Source of the DNA: Candidatus Epilinea brevis
GTDB taxonomy: Bacteria; Chloroflexota; Anaerolineae; Epilineales; Epilineaceae
NCBI GenBank assembly: GCA_016710785.1
Contig: JADJUE010000003.1
Span: 310,001-374,000, forward strand
Direction of reading: 5' to 3'
DNA: 64,000 bases
A program made the position numbers and the translations under genes. Numbering within the stretch: the first letter of the stretch is position 1; the number at the start of each line of letters is the position of its first letter. Below are positions 1-8,490 of the stretch, piece after piece. The notes beneath the pieces were generated by a model that searched no databases, was not told the DNA's origin, and was given only the letters and a program-made list of their open reading frames with translations.

Positions 1-1047
1 GATCTCGTAGCCGCAGGGCGTCGTCTCCAGGTAGGGCGTCAGCACGTTGTCCTGTTGGCTCTGCAGGTAGCCGAAGGGCCGCCAGGGGCCGCGCCGGCCG
101 TCGAAATGCTCGGCATGGGCCGCCAGCAGCCGCTGGGTGGCCAGGCAGGCTGCATCCTTGCACCAGTCGGGCAACAACGCGTCAGCGCCCCAGCGGGCCG
201 CGACCGCGGGGCCCTGGCGATCGAACAGGGTGCCCGGGATCTCCGGAGCCATGCCCGAATCCGGAAGCAGCATGGCGCGCGGCCAGCGCTCGATCACCTC
301 CGGAAAGTTGAAGACGGCGCCGAAGCCACCGGCTGACAGGCCGCTCAAGACCACTGGCACGTCACCCTTGACGCGGCTCTGCAGGTCTTCCAGCACCGCC
401 ATCAGGTTGAGGTGCCCCCGGTGGGTGACGTCGAAGCTGGCGGCCGGGTCGGGGTCGTAGTCGTAGCCGGCGGTCATCCGGCCGGCGAAGACGTCGCCCG
501 TGCAGTAGGGCACGGCCACGAAGTGGTAGGCGCGGAAAGGGTTGGCGGCGTCGTTGCGGTTGAAGTGCGGCAGGACCGTGGGGACGATCAGTCCGGACAG
601 CGCGCCGGTGAAGTACTGGTCGTTCACCGCCGGATCCTGGAAGTTCTCGAAGTCCATGCAGTACAGGGATCGGGCGACACCGGTCGTGCCCTCCGGCGCC
701 GGACCGTCCTTGAGACAGGCGCCCCCGCCGGAGAGCAGGATGAAGAGGCCCGCATCCGGTTGGCTGGCCGGGTTGAAGTAATACTTGAAGGGCGCGCCGC
801 GCCCGCAGGTGGCGCCTTCCATGGCCACCGCCTGCCAGCCGGACTGCTGCTGAGGCACAGTGGTCCGCTTTGGCAGATTAGCGGCGGCCCGGCGCAGGGC
901 CGTGGCCAGTTCCATGCCGGGCGGCGAGGGCGGGTCGGCGGCGGCCGGCCGGCCGGCGAAGGCGGCGAGGGCCATGATCGCGAGGAGTCCGGACCGGGTT
1001 GTGGTGCGCAGCGCGCGCTTCACGCGCGCTTGGGGCTGCCAGGGCAT
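1..1047 (-). CDS. Pectinacetylesterase/Notum-family secreted hydrolase (3' end missing)
   Basis: Reading frame open from an ATG at 1047 through the left edge, so the C-terminus is missing (349 codons seen). An AGAGGTG ribosome site lies just upstream. The N-terminus has Arg/Lys, a hydrophobic stretch and an Ala-rich cleavage region (about residues 1-37), so it should be exported. The body has LSGGGACL near residue 105 and SGLSAGG near residue 240; these are the glycine-rich oxyanion loop and the nucleophile elbow (G-x-S-x-G type) of the pectinacetylesterase/Notum alpha/beta hydrolases. Family members deacetylate polysaccharides or remove lipid from proteins; the substrate here cannot be told. 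The other catalytic residues are off or near the window edge. Many cysteines fit a disulfide-bonded extracellular enzyme. Confidence 0.8.
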   Translation of the reverse strand, partial: MPWQPQARVKRALRTTTRSGLLAIMALAAFAGRPAAADPPSPPGMELATALRRAAANLPKRTTVPQQQSGWQAVAMEGATCGRGAPFKYYFNPASQPDAGLFILLSGGGACLKDGPAPEGTTGVARSLYCMDFENFQDPAVNDQYFTGALSGLIVPTVLPHFNRNDAANPFRAYHFVAVPYCTGDVFAGRMTAGYDYDPDPAASFDVTHRGHLNLMAVLEDLQSRVKGDVPVVLSGLSAGGFGAVFNFPEVIERWPRAMLLPDSGMAPEIPGTLFDRQGPAVAARWGADALLPDWCKDAACLATQRLLAAHAEHFDGRRGPWRPFGYLQSQQDNVLTPYLETTPCGYEI

Positions 1048-1202
1048 GTTGCACCTCTTTAATATGGGGGCTGATCGGAAGACCGGGTCTGATCGTGTCT
1101 GCGGCGTCTGCGTCATGGCGCGGTGCGCCACCAGAGGCCCCATACCGCCCATCCAGTGTAGCCTGCTCCCCGGCCCGATTCCAGTCTCGCCCGCCAACTC
1201 AT

Positions 1203-1235
1203 CGTGTCGCTTTCGTCGCTGACACGTCATATTAT
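1203..1235 (+). promoter_or_regulatory. Possible promoter/operator before the methyltransferase
   Basis: A 6-bp inverted repeat CGTGTC/GACACG (1203-1208 and 1221-1226) lies directly before TATTAT (1230-1235), which has the shape of a -10 box. The -35 is weak (TCGCTT, 17-bp spacing). If real, transcription starts about 6 bases before ATG 1249, giving a nearly leaderless message, and the inverted repeat would sit in the spacer as an operator. Inference only. Confidence 0.3.
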
Positions 1236-1248
1236 GGGAGCCACACCC

Positions 1249-2163
1249 ATGCCAACTCCCGTCGCCCCTTGGGGCCCTCCCACCCTGCGCACCGCCGCCG
1301 TGTCGCCCGGCCTCTACAGTCGAGCGATCCTGGAGACCTTTGCGGCCGGCGAGCATGCCGGCTTCCTGGCCGCCGGCGGGCGGCCGCTTCGCCCCCGTCT
1401 GGCCCGGGCCCTGGCCTTGGCCGACCTTCGACCCGGCCTGCGCGTGGCCGACATCGGCTGCGGGCGAGGCGAGGCCAGCACGCATGCGGCACGGCGCGGC
1501 GCCCTGGTCACCGCCCTGGACTTCAGCCGCGATGGCCTTGCGCTCACCCGCGAAACAGCGAGTCGGGTCCTGGGGGCGGCGGCCGGCCGGGGCGTCGCCC
1601 TACTGCAGGCCGAGGCCAGCTGCCTGCCTCTGGCTCCGGCCTCCATGGACCGGGTGCTGCTGCTGGACGTGATCGAGCACCTGCGTGACTGGCAGGTGGC
1701 TGCCCTGCTGCGCGAGGTAGAGCGCATTCTGGCTCCGGGCGGGCTGGCCGTGATCCATACCCTGCCCAACCGCTGGGCGCTGAACATCGGCTATCCGCTG
1801 TTGCGCGGCCTGCTGCCCGGCCTGCCGGCCGATCCCCGCTCCGCCTACGAGCGTGCGGTTCACGTGAACGAGCAGAGCCCGCGCCAGCTCCGTCGATCCC
1901 TTGAACACGCCGGCCTGGGAGCCCGGGTTTGGCTCGAGGAATGGAGCACCCGTCATGCCCGGCGCGGCCAGAACCGCGACTATCCCGATCCCGCTCGCCG
2001 CCTCGGCTACCCGCAACTGGCCCGCCCGGTGGTCCGCCGACTGGGCCGGATGGCCATGCGGAGCCCGCTCCGGGCTGTGGCGGCCAACGATATCTTCGCC
2101 GTGGCCTGGCGTTGCGCCGACCCCGCCCCGGGGTTCCGGCCTCGCTGGCGACCGGTGAATTGA
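1249..2163 (+). CDS. Class I SAM-dependent methyltransferase
   Basis: Protein of 304 aa. The SAM-binding motif I VADIGCGRGEA (about residue 67) is followed by the acidic beta-2 end (LDFS), VLLLDVIEHL (motif IV region) and LAPGGLAVIHT, the usual order of a UbiE/Ubie-like class I methyltransferase fold. The substrate is unknown. ATG 1249 is preferred because GGGAG lies 8 bases upstream; GTG 1204 and ATG 1234 are in-frame alternatives. It stands alone, divergent from the hydrolase, and its stop codon overlaps the -35 box of the following sigma-factor promoter. Confidence 0.8.
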   Translation: MPTPVAPWGPPTLRTAAVSPGLYSRAILETFAAGEHAGFLAAGGRPLRPRLARALALADLRPGLRVADIGCGRGEASTHAARRGALVTALDFSRDGLALTRETASRVLGAAAGRGVALLQAEASCLPLAPASMDRVLLLDVIEHLRDWQVAALLREVERILAPGGLAVIHTLPNRWALNIGYPLLRGLLPGLPADPRSAYERAVHVNEQSPRQLRRSLEHAGLGARVWLEEWSTRHARRGQNRDYPDPARRLGYPQLARPVVRRLGRMAMRSPLRAVAANDIFAVAWRCADPAPGFRPRWRPVN

Positions 2164-2189
2164 CGGATCGGGCGATGCCGCGCTATAAA
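2160..2189 (+). promoter_or_regulatory. Sigma-70-type promoter for the ECF sigma operon
   Basis: TTGACG (2160-2165), 18-bp spacer, TATAAA (2184-2189). The predicted start near 2196 leaves an 80-nt leader before ATG 2276. The site begins on the last base before the methyltransferase stop codon, so the two genes are separately controlled. Confidence 0.6.
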
Positions 2190-2275
2190 TGGCCTCCCCG
2201 CCTTAAGAGCCCCATCTCCCCCTGGGTCAAGAATTTTATGTCCCGCACCCGTAACTTTGGTCGCCCCCTACCGTT

Positions 2276-2845
2276 ATGAACATCACGGAACCGCTGCAGT
2301 ACAACGAAGAGGACCTCGTCCGACGCGCGCAGGATTACGATCCGGCGGCGTTTGGGGAGATCTACGAGCGTTACTTCAACGGCGTTTACAAATATACGTA
2401 CTACAGGGTCGGGGACCAGGTCGTGGCGGAAGACATCGCAATGGACGTCTTCGCCAAGGCCATGGAGAGCATCGACGGCTTCGCCTTCAGGGGCGTGCCC
2501 TTCTCGGCGTGGCTCTACCGCATTGCCAGCAACATGGTGGTAGACCATTTCCGGCGCCAGCCTTCGCAGCCGGCGCTCTCCTTGGAGGAGAAGCTGGTCG
2601 CCGATGTCGCACACCCGACCCAACTCCTGGACCAGGAGTTCTCGCATCAGGCGCTGCGGCAGGCCCTGGCCGAGTTGACGGATGACCAACAACAGGTGGT
2701 CATCCTGAAGTTCGTCGATGGCTTGAGCAATCTCGAGGTCGCCCAGATCCTGGGCAAGACCGAAGGGGCGATCAAGTCGCTGCAGCACCGAGCATTGGCG
2801 TCCTTGGGGCGCGTGTTGGGAGATGGCGGTGAAGTACCCGCTTGA
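2276..2845 (+). CDS. ECF RNA polymerase sigma factor
   Basis: 189 aa, typical ECF length. Sigma region 2 is at about residues 10-80 (FGEIYERYFNGVYKYTYY; DQVVAEDIAMDVFAKAM; SAWLYRIASNMVVDHFR). Region 4 is at about 120-180 (LAELTDDQQQVVILKF; SNLEVAQILGKTEGAIKSLQ). The gene ends 23 bases inside the next one, which encodes a DUF5667 membrane protein; this overlap implies translational coupling and a sigma/regulator pair. No good Shine-Dalgarno precedes the ATG. It probably directs a small regulon that cannot be named from this window. Confidence 0.92.
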   Translation: MNITEPLQYNEEDLVRRAQDYDPAAFGEIYERYFNGVYKYTYYRVGDQVVAEDIAMDVFAKAMESIDGFAFRGVPFSAWLYRIASNMVVDHFRRQPSQPALSLEEKLVADVAHPTQLLDQEFSHQALRQALAELTDDQQQVVILKFVDGLSNLEVAQILGKTEGAIKSLQHRALASLGRVLGDGGEVPA

Positions 2846-4217
2846 GCACCTGATCGATAGGTGCATAACCCAGTTGAATAACGGCATGGATCTCGAGGTC
2901 GTTCTCGAGCAGGTGTCGGACGATGCGGATGAGTTGCGGCCAATCCTGGCGGCTGTTGCCTGGGTTCGCCTGGAGATCCCCGCACCGGCAGTCACCCGTC
3001 GCCTGGCAGGCAAGCAGGCGATCATGGCGGCCGCTGCCCATTGCCGGCGCACGATGGAGTCCACCCAGGGTCTTCTGAACGAGATCAAGGCGGGCGTTCC
3101 CATCGCTGAGCTTCTCGCTCGGGCCACGCCTGAGCAGCGCCCCGTCGTGCTGGCCGCCTGGCGGATGCACAGCACCGCTTCGCCTCTGCCCAATGCTGCG
3201 CGGGTCGCCATGGGGCGTGAGCGTCTCATGGTCCTGGTCGAGCGCCGCCGCGCCCTGCGGCAGCGGGCCCTCGCCGCCCGAATGTCACCGGCCTCCCATC
3301 TCCGAGCGGGCCTGCTGGGCTTCTGGCACGGTATGCGCGCCCCGCGTCCTCGCGTAGCGAGCCGCGCGCTTTCGAATGCCATGACCATGGCGGCCTTCGT
3401 GGTCGCCCTCGGTTTAGGGGTGGGCCGCATGTCCACCGCGGCCGCTGACAGCCTCCCCGGGGATCCCATCTACAGCATCAAGCGACTGGGCGAGAGCGCC
3501 CGTGTCTTCTTCGCCTTCGACTCGGACCAGCGCATCGACCTCAGCGATCGCTTTGCCGGCACGCGGCTACGCGAGATGCTGGCCTTGTCCGCCGGTGGCC
3601 GGGACATTCCAGCCGACGTCCTGCGTGAATGGGTCGAAACGCAGGCCAACGCCTACGCCACCATCCGCCGTCTGCCGATCAGCGAGCAGCAGCGTCTGCT
3701 CGCGGGCCTGATCGCGGCTTTCGATGACCCGGCGGACATGTCGAAGGCGCTGGGGCCGGTGGACCATGCGCGCCTGGTGAGTCTGGTCGCATGGATCGAG
3801 TCGTCGCGGGCGGCGCAAGCTGCCGCGGCGCCGAAGGCCGACGCGACCGCGGAAATCGGTCGCCTGCCTCAGGTTCCGCTACCGGTCGAGCGCCCGGTCG
3901 CCTTGGATGACCTCTCCTCGGCAGAGCCTGTCGCCAGTGCGCCCACCTTGGCGCCCGCCATCAGGGCACCAGAAGCACAACTGGTGCCCGAGCCGGACTT
4001 CGTCCAGCCCAACCTGCTCGTGGGGGATGAAGATGAGGACGGCGAGGCCAGGCTGGCCGGCACCCGCAGCCCGGGAGCGGCGGATCAGCCCACGGTCGAG
4101 CCGACAGATGACACACAGATCGTTCAGCCGCCCATGGAGCTCCCGACGCCGGGCGAGGATCCCTTGGAAGATCCCGGAGCGATCTCGGTCGAGGAACCCG
4201 TCACGCCCAATCCGTGA
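2823..4217 (+). CDS. DUF5667 membrane protein, presumed partner of the ECF sigma factor
   Basis: 464 aa. About 180 N-terminal residues precede one transmembrane segment (about 186-203). Next comes the DUF5667 signature (LPGDPIYSIKRLGES, then RFAGTRLREM) and a long acidic, proline-rich tail. DUF5667 proteins are often encoded next to ECF sigma factors in Chloroflexota and relatives. Control of the sigma factor from the membrane, with an outside sensor region, is inferred, not shown. No ZAS-type His/Cys zinc motif is visible in the cytoplasmic part. A second pair of the same kind is at 56.6-58.4 kb. Confidence 0.75.
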   Translation: MAVKYPLEHLIDRCITQLNNGMDLEVVLEQVSDDADELRPILAAVAWVRLEIPAPAVTRRLAGKQAIMAAAAHCRRTMESTQGLLNEIKAGVPIAELLARATPEQRPVVLAAWRMHSTASPLPNAARVAMGRERLMVLVERRRALRQRALAARMSPASHLRAGLLGFWHGMRAPRPRVASRALSNAMTMAAFVVALGLGVGRMSTAAADSLPGDPIYSIKRLGESARVFFAFDSDQRIDLSDRFAGTRLREMLALSAGGRDIPADVLREWVETQANAYATIRRLPISEQQRLLAGLIAAFDDPADMSKALGPVDHARLVSLVAWIESSRAAQAAAAPKADATAEIGRLPQVPLPVERPVALDDLSSAEPVASAPTLAPAIRAPEAQLVPEPDFVQPNLLVGDEDEDGEARLAGTRSPGAADQPTVEPTDDTQIVQPPMELPTPGEDPLEDPGAISVEEPVTPNP

Positions 4218-4274
4218 TCGGAAGGCGTTTGCCTTTCCGGGGCCGCGGGTCAGCCCCCATCTCGAAGCGTCAAG

Positions 4275-4300
4275 AAGGGCCGCCTGACAGCGGCCCTTTT
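4275..4300 (+). terminator. Intrinsic terminator after the ECF/DUF5667 operon
   Basis: A 9-bp perfect stem (AAGGGCCGC / GCGGCCCTT) with loop CTGACA is followed by TTTT, 58 bases past the stop codon. It faces the terminator of the opposite-strand RNA at 4342-4383. Confidence 0.85.
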
Positions 4301-4341
4301 GCTTGTCGGTCGCCCGTTGTCTTGACTCTGGAACAAGAAAC

Positions 4342-4383
4342 AAAAAAGAGCCCGTGCGGAACCGTATCTATTCCGCCAGGCTC
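4342..4383 (-). terminator. Intrinsic terminator of the candidate small RNA
   Basis: Read on the minus strand, GAGCC and GCGGAA pair with TTCCGC and GGCTC across two small mismatches (4348-4383), followed directly by six T residues (4342-4347). It is well formed and serves no coding gene on this strand. Confidence 0.85.
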
Positions 4384-4554
4384 GCGTTATACAGTGCGAC
4401 TAGGGTGAGAGCCGCGCCCGCCGATTTGACCAGGGCGCGGAAACAGACGAGATAGCGTCGCAGCTGGATCGTTCTGTCAGGTAATCGGAGCAGAGAGTCG
4501 AGCCTGCCCTTGGGACAGGGGGGGAACGGGCTATTGCACGACTCTCTGCTCCGT
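4342..4554 (-). ncRNA. Candidate stand-alone structured small RNA (about 213 nt)
   Basis: No protein gene lies here on the minus strand. A perfect promoter ends at 4559 and an intrinsic terminator ends at 4342, so a transcript of about 213 nt is predicted. It starts within a base or two of a perfect 15-bp helix (4539-4553 with 4486-4500) that closes a 38-nt C-rich loop. That loop can itself fold (CCTG-U-CC / GGCAGG). A second domain has a 6-bp helix (4457-4462 with 4395-4400), an asymmetric internal loop and an 8-bp GC helix (4433-4440 with 4412-4419). The third hairpin is the terminator. An internal bubble between two helices recalls 6S RNA, but the 5' helix does not fit the usual 6S closing stem. 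I do not recognise a known family. Confidence 0.65.
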
Positions 4555-4558
4555 TGCC

Positions 4559-4588
4559 ATTATAGAGGCCGCGTCGAAGGCCTGTCAA
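4559..4588 (-). promoter_or_regulatory. Full-consensus sigma-70 promoter of the small RNA
   Basis: On the minus strand TTGACA (4588-4583), 18-bp spacer, TATAAT (4564-4559). It is the only exact -35/-10 consensus pair noticed in the window. The start is expected near 4554, at the edge of the 15-bp inverted repeat. Confidence 0.8.
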
Positions 4589-4730
4589 GGATGCATTTTT
4601 CTGGCGCTCGCGCTGTGATGGGTCATCTCGAAATTCTCGCCCCGTTCATCCTTGGCCCCGCTGCGGCGTTAACCCCTTCGCCGGCGCCATTGCCATTCGG
4701 TCACCGGCTGTCGGGACGCGCTCCGGCGTC

Positions 4731-4759
4731 TTGGACAGCCGAGCGCGATCGGTTATGCT
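4731..4759 (+). promoter_or_regulatory. Promoter of the MacB-like transporter operon
   Basis: TTGGAC (4731-4736), 17-bp spacer, TATGCT (4754-4759), about 57 bases before ATG 4816. It is divergent from the small-RNA promoter, with about 140 bases between the two -35 boxes. Confidence 0.55.
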
Positions 4760-4815
4760 TGATCGCTCTCCGTGGCCATCGCTGGCCGCATCCACGGACA
4801 AGGTGTTCCCACAGC

Positions 4816-5532
4816 ATGTCTGAAACGATCATCAACGTTGACAGCGTCCACAAGAGCTACCTCATGGGCAAGGAGGCCGTGCCCGCGCTGCGCGGCGTCA
4901 GCCTGGTGGTCAAAAGGGGCGACATGGTCTGCCTCATGGGTCCCAGCGGCTCCGGCAAGACCACCCTGCTCAACATCGTCGGCGGATTGGACGAGCCGGG
5001 GCGCGGGCACGTGACGATCGCCGGGATGGACATCGTGTCCATGGGCGAGGAGAGGCTGGCTCGCTTGCGCCTGGAGCGGATCGGCTTCGTCTTCCAGACC
5101 TTCAACCTCCTCTCTAATTTCACCGCCCTGGAGAACGTGGAAGCGCCCATGGTGCTGCTGCGGCGCCTGGGGCGCAAGGAGCGCCGGGCGCGCGCGCAGG
5201 CGCTGCTGGCGGCCGTCGGCCTGGCCGATCGCGTGGATCACTATCCATCGGAGCTGTCCGGCGGCCAGCAGCAACGCGTGGCAGTCGCCCGTGCCCTGGC
5301 CAACGACCCGGAGATCCTCATCGGCGACGAGATGACGGGGGATCTGGACAGCAAGACCGGCTTCGAAATCATGCAGTTGGTCAGGGATCTCAACCAGCGC
5401 GAGGGAAAGACGGTCGTCTATGTCACCCACGATCCGCGCATGGCTGATTACGCCGACTATTCCGTGCATCTTCTGGACGGCCAGATCGTGGCTCGGGAGG
5501 CGGATCCAGTCGTGTCGCTCATCGGGGACTGA
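4816..5532 (+). CDS. MacB/LolD-type ABC transporter ATPase
   Basis: 238 aa, normal for this class. Walker A GPSGSGKTT (about residue 43), Q-loop FQTFNLL, signature LSGGQQQR, Walker B ILIGDEMTG, then DLDSKTG and the H-loop THDPRM. In Walker B the usual 'ADEPTG' reads GDEMTG: the catalytic Glu is kept and the Pro replaced by Met. The frame is open further upstream, but ATG 4816 matches the family N-terminus (ETIINVDSVHKSY). It forms an operon with the permease at 5617 and the adaptor at 8491, giving a MacAB-like efflux or lipid/lipoprotein-handling system. Confidence 0.9.
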   Translation: MSETIINVDSVHKSYLMGKEAVPALRGVSLVVKRGDMVCLMGPSGSGKTTLLNIVGGLDEPGRGHVTIAGMDIVSMGEERLARLRLERIGFVFQTFNLLSNFTALENVEAPMVLLRRLGRKERRARAQALLAAVGLADRVDHYPSELSGGQQQRVAVARALANDPEILIGDEMTGDLDSKTGFEIMQLVRDLNQREGKTVVYVTHDPRMADYADYSVHLLDGQIVAREADPVVSLIGD

Positions 5533-5616
5533 GCTGCGTCCCGTGCCAGCATCGAAGCGATCCGCGGCGCTCAGCCGCGCCGGACGACCACCAGAAACTT
5601 GGCAGGCTCTGAGACG

Positions 5617-8457
5617 ATGATCGGCCTCTACGTTCGCCGCAACTTTCGACGTCGCCGTGTCCGCACCGTGCTCATGATCCTCTCCCTGGTCATCGGGGTG
5701 GGGACCTTGGTCACCCTGAACGCCACTGTGGACAGCTACCGCCGCTATTACACCGGCACCGTCGCCTCCGACGTAGGCGACTTCGACTTGACCATCACCC
5801 GCCCCGACACGGCACCCAACCCCTTCCTGGCGATAGGCGATCTGACCCCGCGGCTCATGGCCATCCCGGGGGTCATGGGCGTGTCGCCACGGATCCAGGC
5901 CATCGTTTCCGTTCGCGCGGGGGTCAAAGACGGGGACACCGCCTTCGTCGCCCTGCAGCCCGACCTGGACCAGAGTGGGGCGGTCAAGGTGGAAGACGGC
6001 GTCTATGACCTGGGCACCGGGACGACTGGCCTGCCAGGCGTCTTCGTGCTGCAGGAGACCGCGGACGTCCTGGACATCAGCCTGGGCGACGCGCTGGAGA
6101 TCCAGTACGCCCCACCCGAAACCCGCCTTAAGGGCCGTGACGTGCCCGCCAGTGGATCGCTCCTGCGCACGACGGCGCAATGGGAGGTGCGCGGCATCGG
6201 CACCCAGCGCGGCTTGACCGGCCGGAGCAACAACGAGGGCGTCATCGTCGATCTGGCAGTGGCCCAGGAGCGCTTTCACCTGGGCGATGAAGCCGACCGC
6301 TTGATCGTCGAGATCGATCCCAAGCGCTACGACTCCAACAACCCCGAACAGAGCTCCTTCGCCGCCCGCCTGGTGGGCTTCGCGGTGCGCGACGCCCTGG
6401 GCCATGACGACTTCGCCTACAACATGCCGCGTCCTCGGGCGGTGATCGACGGGGCCAACCAGTTCGTCTTCTGGCAGTCGCTGATCATGATGTACGGCCT
6501 CCTGTCCCTGGGCGTGGTCGGACTGCTCATCCGCACCCTGATCATGACCAATGTCCAGGAGCAGACCCGCGACATGGCGGTGATGCGCATTCTCGGCGCG
6601 CCGCGACGACACCTCTTCAACCTGGTGGCGGCCGAAGTAGCGGCGGTGGGCCTCCTGGGCATCGGCTTGGGCGTCGTCGTCGGGCAACTGGTCAACAACC
6701 TGGTGGTCGTGCCCCTGATCAAGGACCGCGCCGCGGGCTTCATCGTAGACCTGCCGCTGGTGTCGGCGCGAGCCATCCTCATCAGCGTACTCGTCTCCCT
6801 GGTGGTCCTGGCCATCTCTGCCCTGGCGCCGGCCCAGCGTGCCGCCAGCACCAAGATCACCAACGCCATCAACCCCGGCGTGGCCGACGGCATCGGACTG
6901 GACGACCTGGACCGCCTGCGTGAGCGCCGCACGGACCTGCGCATCTCCGCCGCCGGGCTGGTGATCCTGTGCTATCCCCTTCTGGTCTTCTACGTCTTCC
7001 CCTTGGCCTTCGACTTCGGCATCCTGTGGGTGCTGGCGGCTCTCATCTTCGGGGCCCTGCTCTCGCTGATCGTCGGGGCGGCGATGCTCTTCTTCATCGT
7101 CATTCTGCCCATGGAGCGGGGCCTGCTGTGGATCATCGACCGGTTGGCGCCGCATGTGGGCTATTTCGTCCGTCGCACGGTGCTACGGGGCAAGGCACGC
7201 AACACCCTCATCTCCCTCATGATCGTCCTGAGCTCTCTCTTGCCCAGCTTCCTGTCCACCACCCTGGCCTTGCAGGTGGCCAACACGGAAACCGACCGGC
7301 GCCTGCAGGGCGGCGCGGCCTTCCGCATCAATCCGCCGTCCAGTGAGAACAGCCAGCGCCGGCGCGAGCAGGACGACGGCAGCGGCGGTCCGGCGACCTC
7401 GGCCGAGGCGGCCAGCACCTTCAAGACCGACATCCTTGACGAACTGCGCGGCGATCCGGCTTTCCGGGCCACGCTCGGTCGCAGCCGCAGCTATCGCAGT
7501 GAGGTGCGCGACGGCGTGGGCATGCGCTCGGCCCAGGCCAACGTGGTGGGCATCGACGGCGATCCGCGCAACACGCTCTACGGCGAAGCCATCGAATTGG
7601 TGTCCGGCTCTCCGGACACCCTGGGGCGGCTGGCCCTGGAACCGGGAACAGCGATCATCGGCGCCGGCCTGGCCACCTATCTGGACCGCGCCGTGGGCGA
7701 TACAGTGCAGGTGGTGGGCGATGGTAAGGACCATCTGGAAGAACTGCGCATCGTCGCCATCGCGAAGCGCATCGGCGGGGTGGGCTCATTCACCTCCAAG
7801 CAGACCGATGTCTGGAGCGGCTCCACCACAGTATTGGTGGCGATGGACAGCTACCGCGCCTTGACCAACAACCCGGTCTACGGCCCGCCGGACCCTCGTC
7901 TACCGGTGGTCGGCACCCTCCTGGCCGCGCCGGCCGCCGATCAGGACGAGAGCAAGCTCACCAGCGATCTGCGCCTGCGATACGCGACGGAGCACCGCCT
8001 GGCCATCAACAGCACAGCGGAGACGATCAAGACGGTGCAGCAGGAGGCGCGGACCGGGCAGATCTTCCTGGTGGTGCTGACCGCACTCACCTCGATCCTG
8101 GCCATCTTCGGCGTCTTCGCCGTGATCTATGTGTCCATCTACGGCCGCCGAGCGGAGATCGGGATGCTCAAGGCGGTCGGCACACCCGGCCGCCAGCTGC
8201 TCTACGTCTTCGTCGGCGAGGCCATGGTGATGACGCTCTCCGCCACCCTGACCGGCATCACCGCCGGCATGCTCCTGGCCTATACCTTCCGGCTCTCCGA
8301 GGGCTTCCGCCAGGAGCTGCCCACCCACTTCGCCGTAGACCCCGTGGTGGTGCCGGCCATGCTGGTCCTGATGATCCTCTCCAGCTTCTTCAGCGCCGTG
8401 ATCGCCACCCACAGCCTGCGTCGCCGCCGCGCCATCGACATCCTGCGCACGGTCTGA
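5617..8457 (+). CDS. FtsX/MacB-family ABC permease (large, duplicated type)
   Basis: 946 aa. TM1 (about 15-38) is followed by a large extracytoplasmic domain (40-280). A first FtsX-like block has three TMs (about 283-410), then a central block has further hydrophobic segments (445-550). A second extracytoplasmic domain (550-810) precedes the C-terminal FtsX block (815-946), with the cytoplasmic motif GRRAEIGMLKAVG between TMs. This is the two-FtsX-domain architecture seen in LolC/E- or YknZ-like large permeases. ATG 5617 is chosen over TTG 5599. Together with the ATPase before it and the adaptor after it, it should move a lipid, peptide or lipoprotein outward by a mechanotransmission mechanism. 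Confidence 0.88.
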   Translation: MIGLYVRRNFRRRRVRTVLMILSLVIGVGTLVTLNATVDSYRRYYTGTVASDVGDFDLTITRPDTAPNPFLAIGDLTPRLMAIPGVMGVSPRIQAIVSVRAGVKDGDTAFVALQPDLDQSGAVKVEDGVYDLGTGTTGLPGVFVLQETADVLDISLGDALEIQYAPPETRLKGRDVPASGSLLRTTAQWEVRGIGTQRGLTGRSNNEGVIVDLAVAQERFHLGDEADRLIVEIDPKRYDSNNPEQSSFAARLVGFAVRDALGHDDFAYNMPRPRAVIDGANQFVFWQSLIMMYGLLSLGVVGLLIRTLIMTNVQEQTRDMAVMRILGAPRRHLFNLVAAEVAAVGLLGIGLGVVVGQLVNNLVVVPLIKDRAAGFIVDLPLVSARAILISVLVSLVVLAISALAPAQRAASTKITNAINPGVADGIGLDDLDRLRERRTDLRISAAGLVILCYPLLVFYVFPLAFDFGILWVLAALIFGALLSLIVGAAMLFFIVILPMERGLLWIIDRLAPHVGYFVRRTVLRGKARNTLISLMIVLSSLLPSFLSTTLALQVANTETDRRLQGGAAFRINPPSSENSQRRREQDDGSGGPATSAEAASTFKTDILDELRGDPAFRATLGRSRSYRSEVRDGVGMRSAQANVVGIDGDPRNTLYGEAIELVSGSPDTLGRLALEPGTAIIGAGLATYLDRAVGDTVQVVGDGKDHLEELRIVAIAKRIGGVGSFTSKQTDVWSGSTTVLVAMDSYRALTNNPVYGPPDPRLPVVGTLLAAPAADQDESKLTSDLRLRYATEHRLAINSTAETIKTVQQEARTGQIFLVVLTALTSILAIFGVFAVIYVSIYGRRAEIGMLKAVGTPGRQLLYVFVGEAMVMTLSATLTGITAGMLLAYTFRLSEGFRQELPTHFAVDPVVVPAMLVLMILSSFFSAVIATHSLRRRRAIDILRTV

Positions 8458-8490
8458 AGCCACCGCCCCCCCCAGCCTCGGAGTGTCCCC

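Noticed and set aside
4300..4560. The small-RNA region as a tRNA, tmRNA, SRP or RNase P gene
   Set aside because: No T-loop, GNAR tetraloop or P4-type conserved blocks were recognised; the three-helix layout does not match these.
4753..7155. Minus-strand open frame of 800 codons
   Set aside because: Shadow of the ATPase and permease genes in GC-rich DNA; His/Gln/Asp-rich composition without any family motif.
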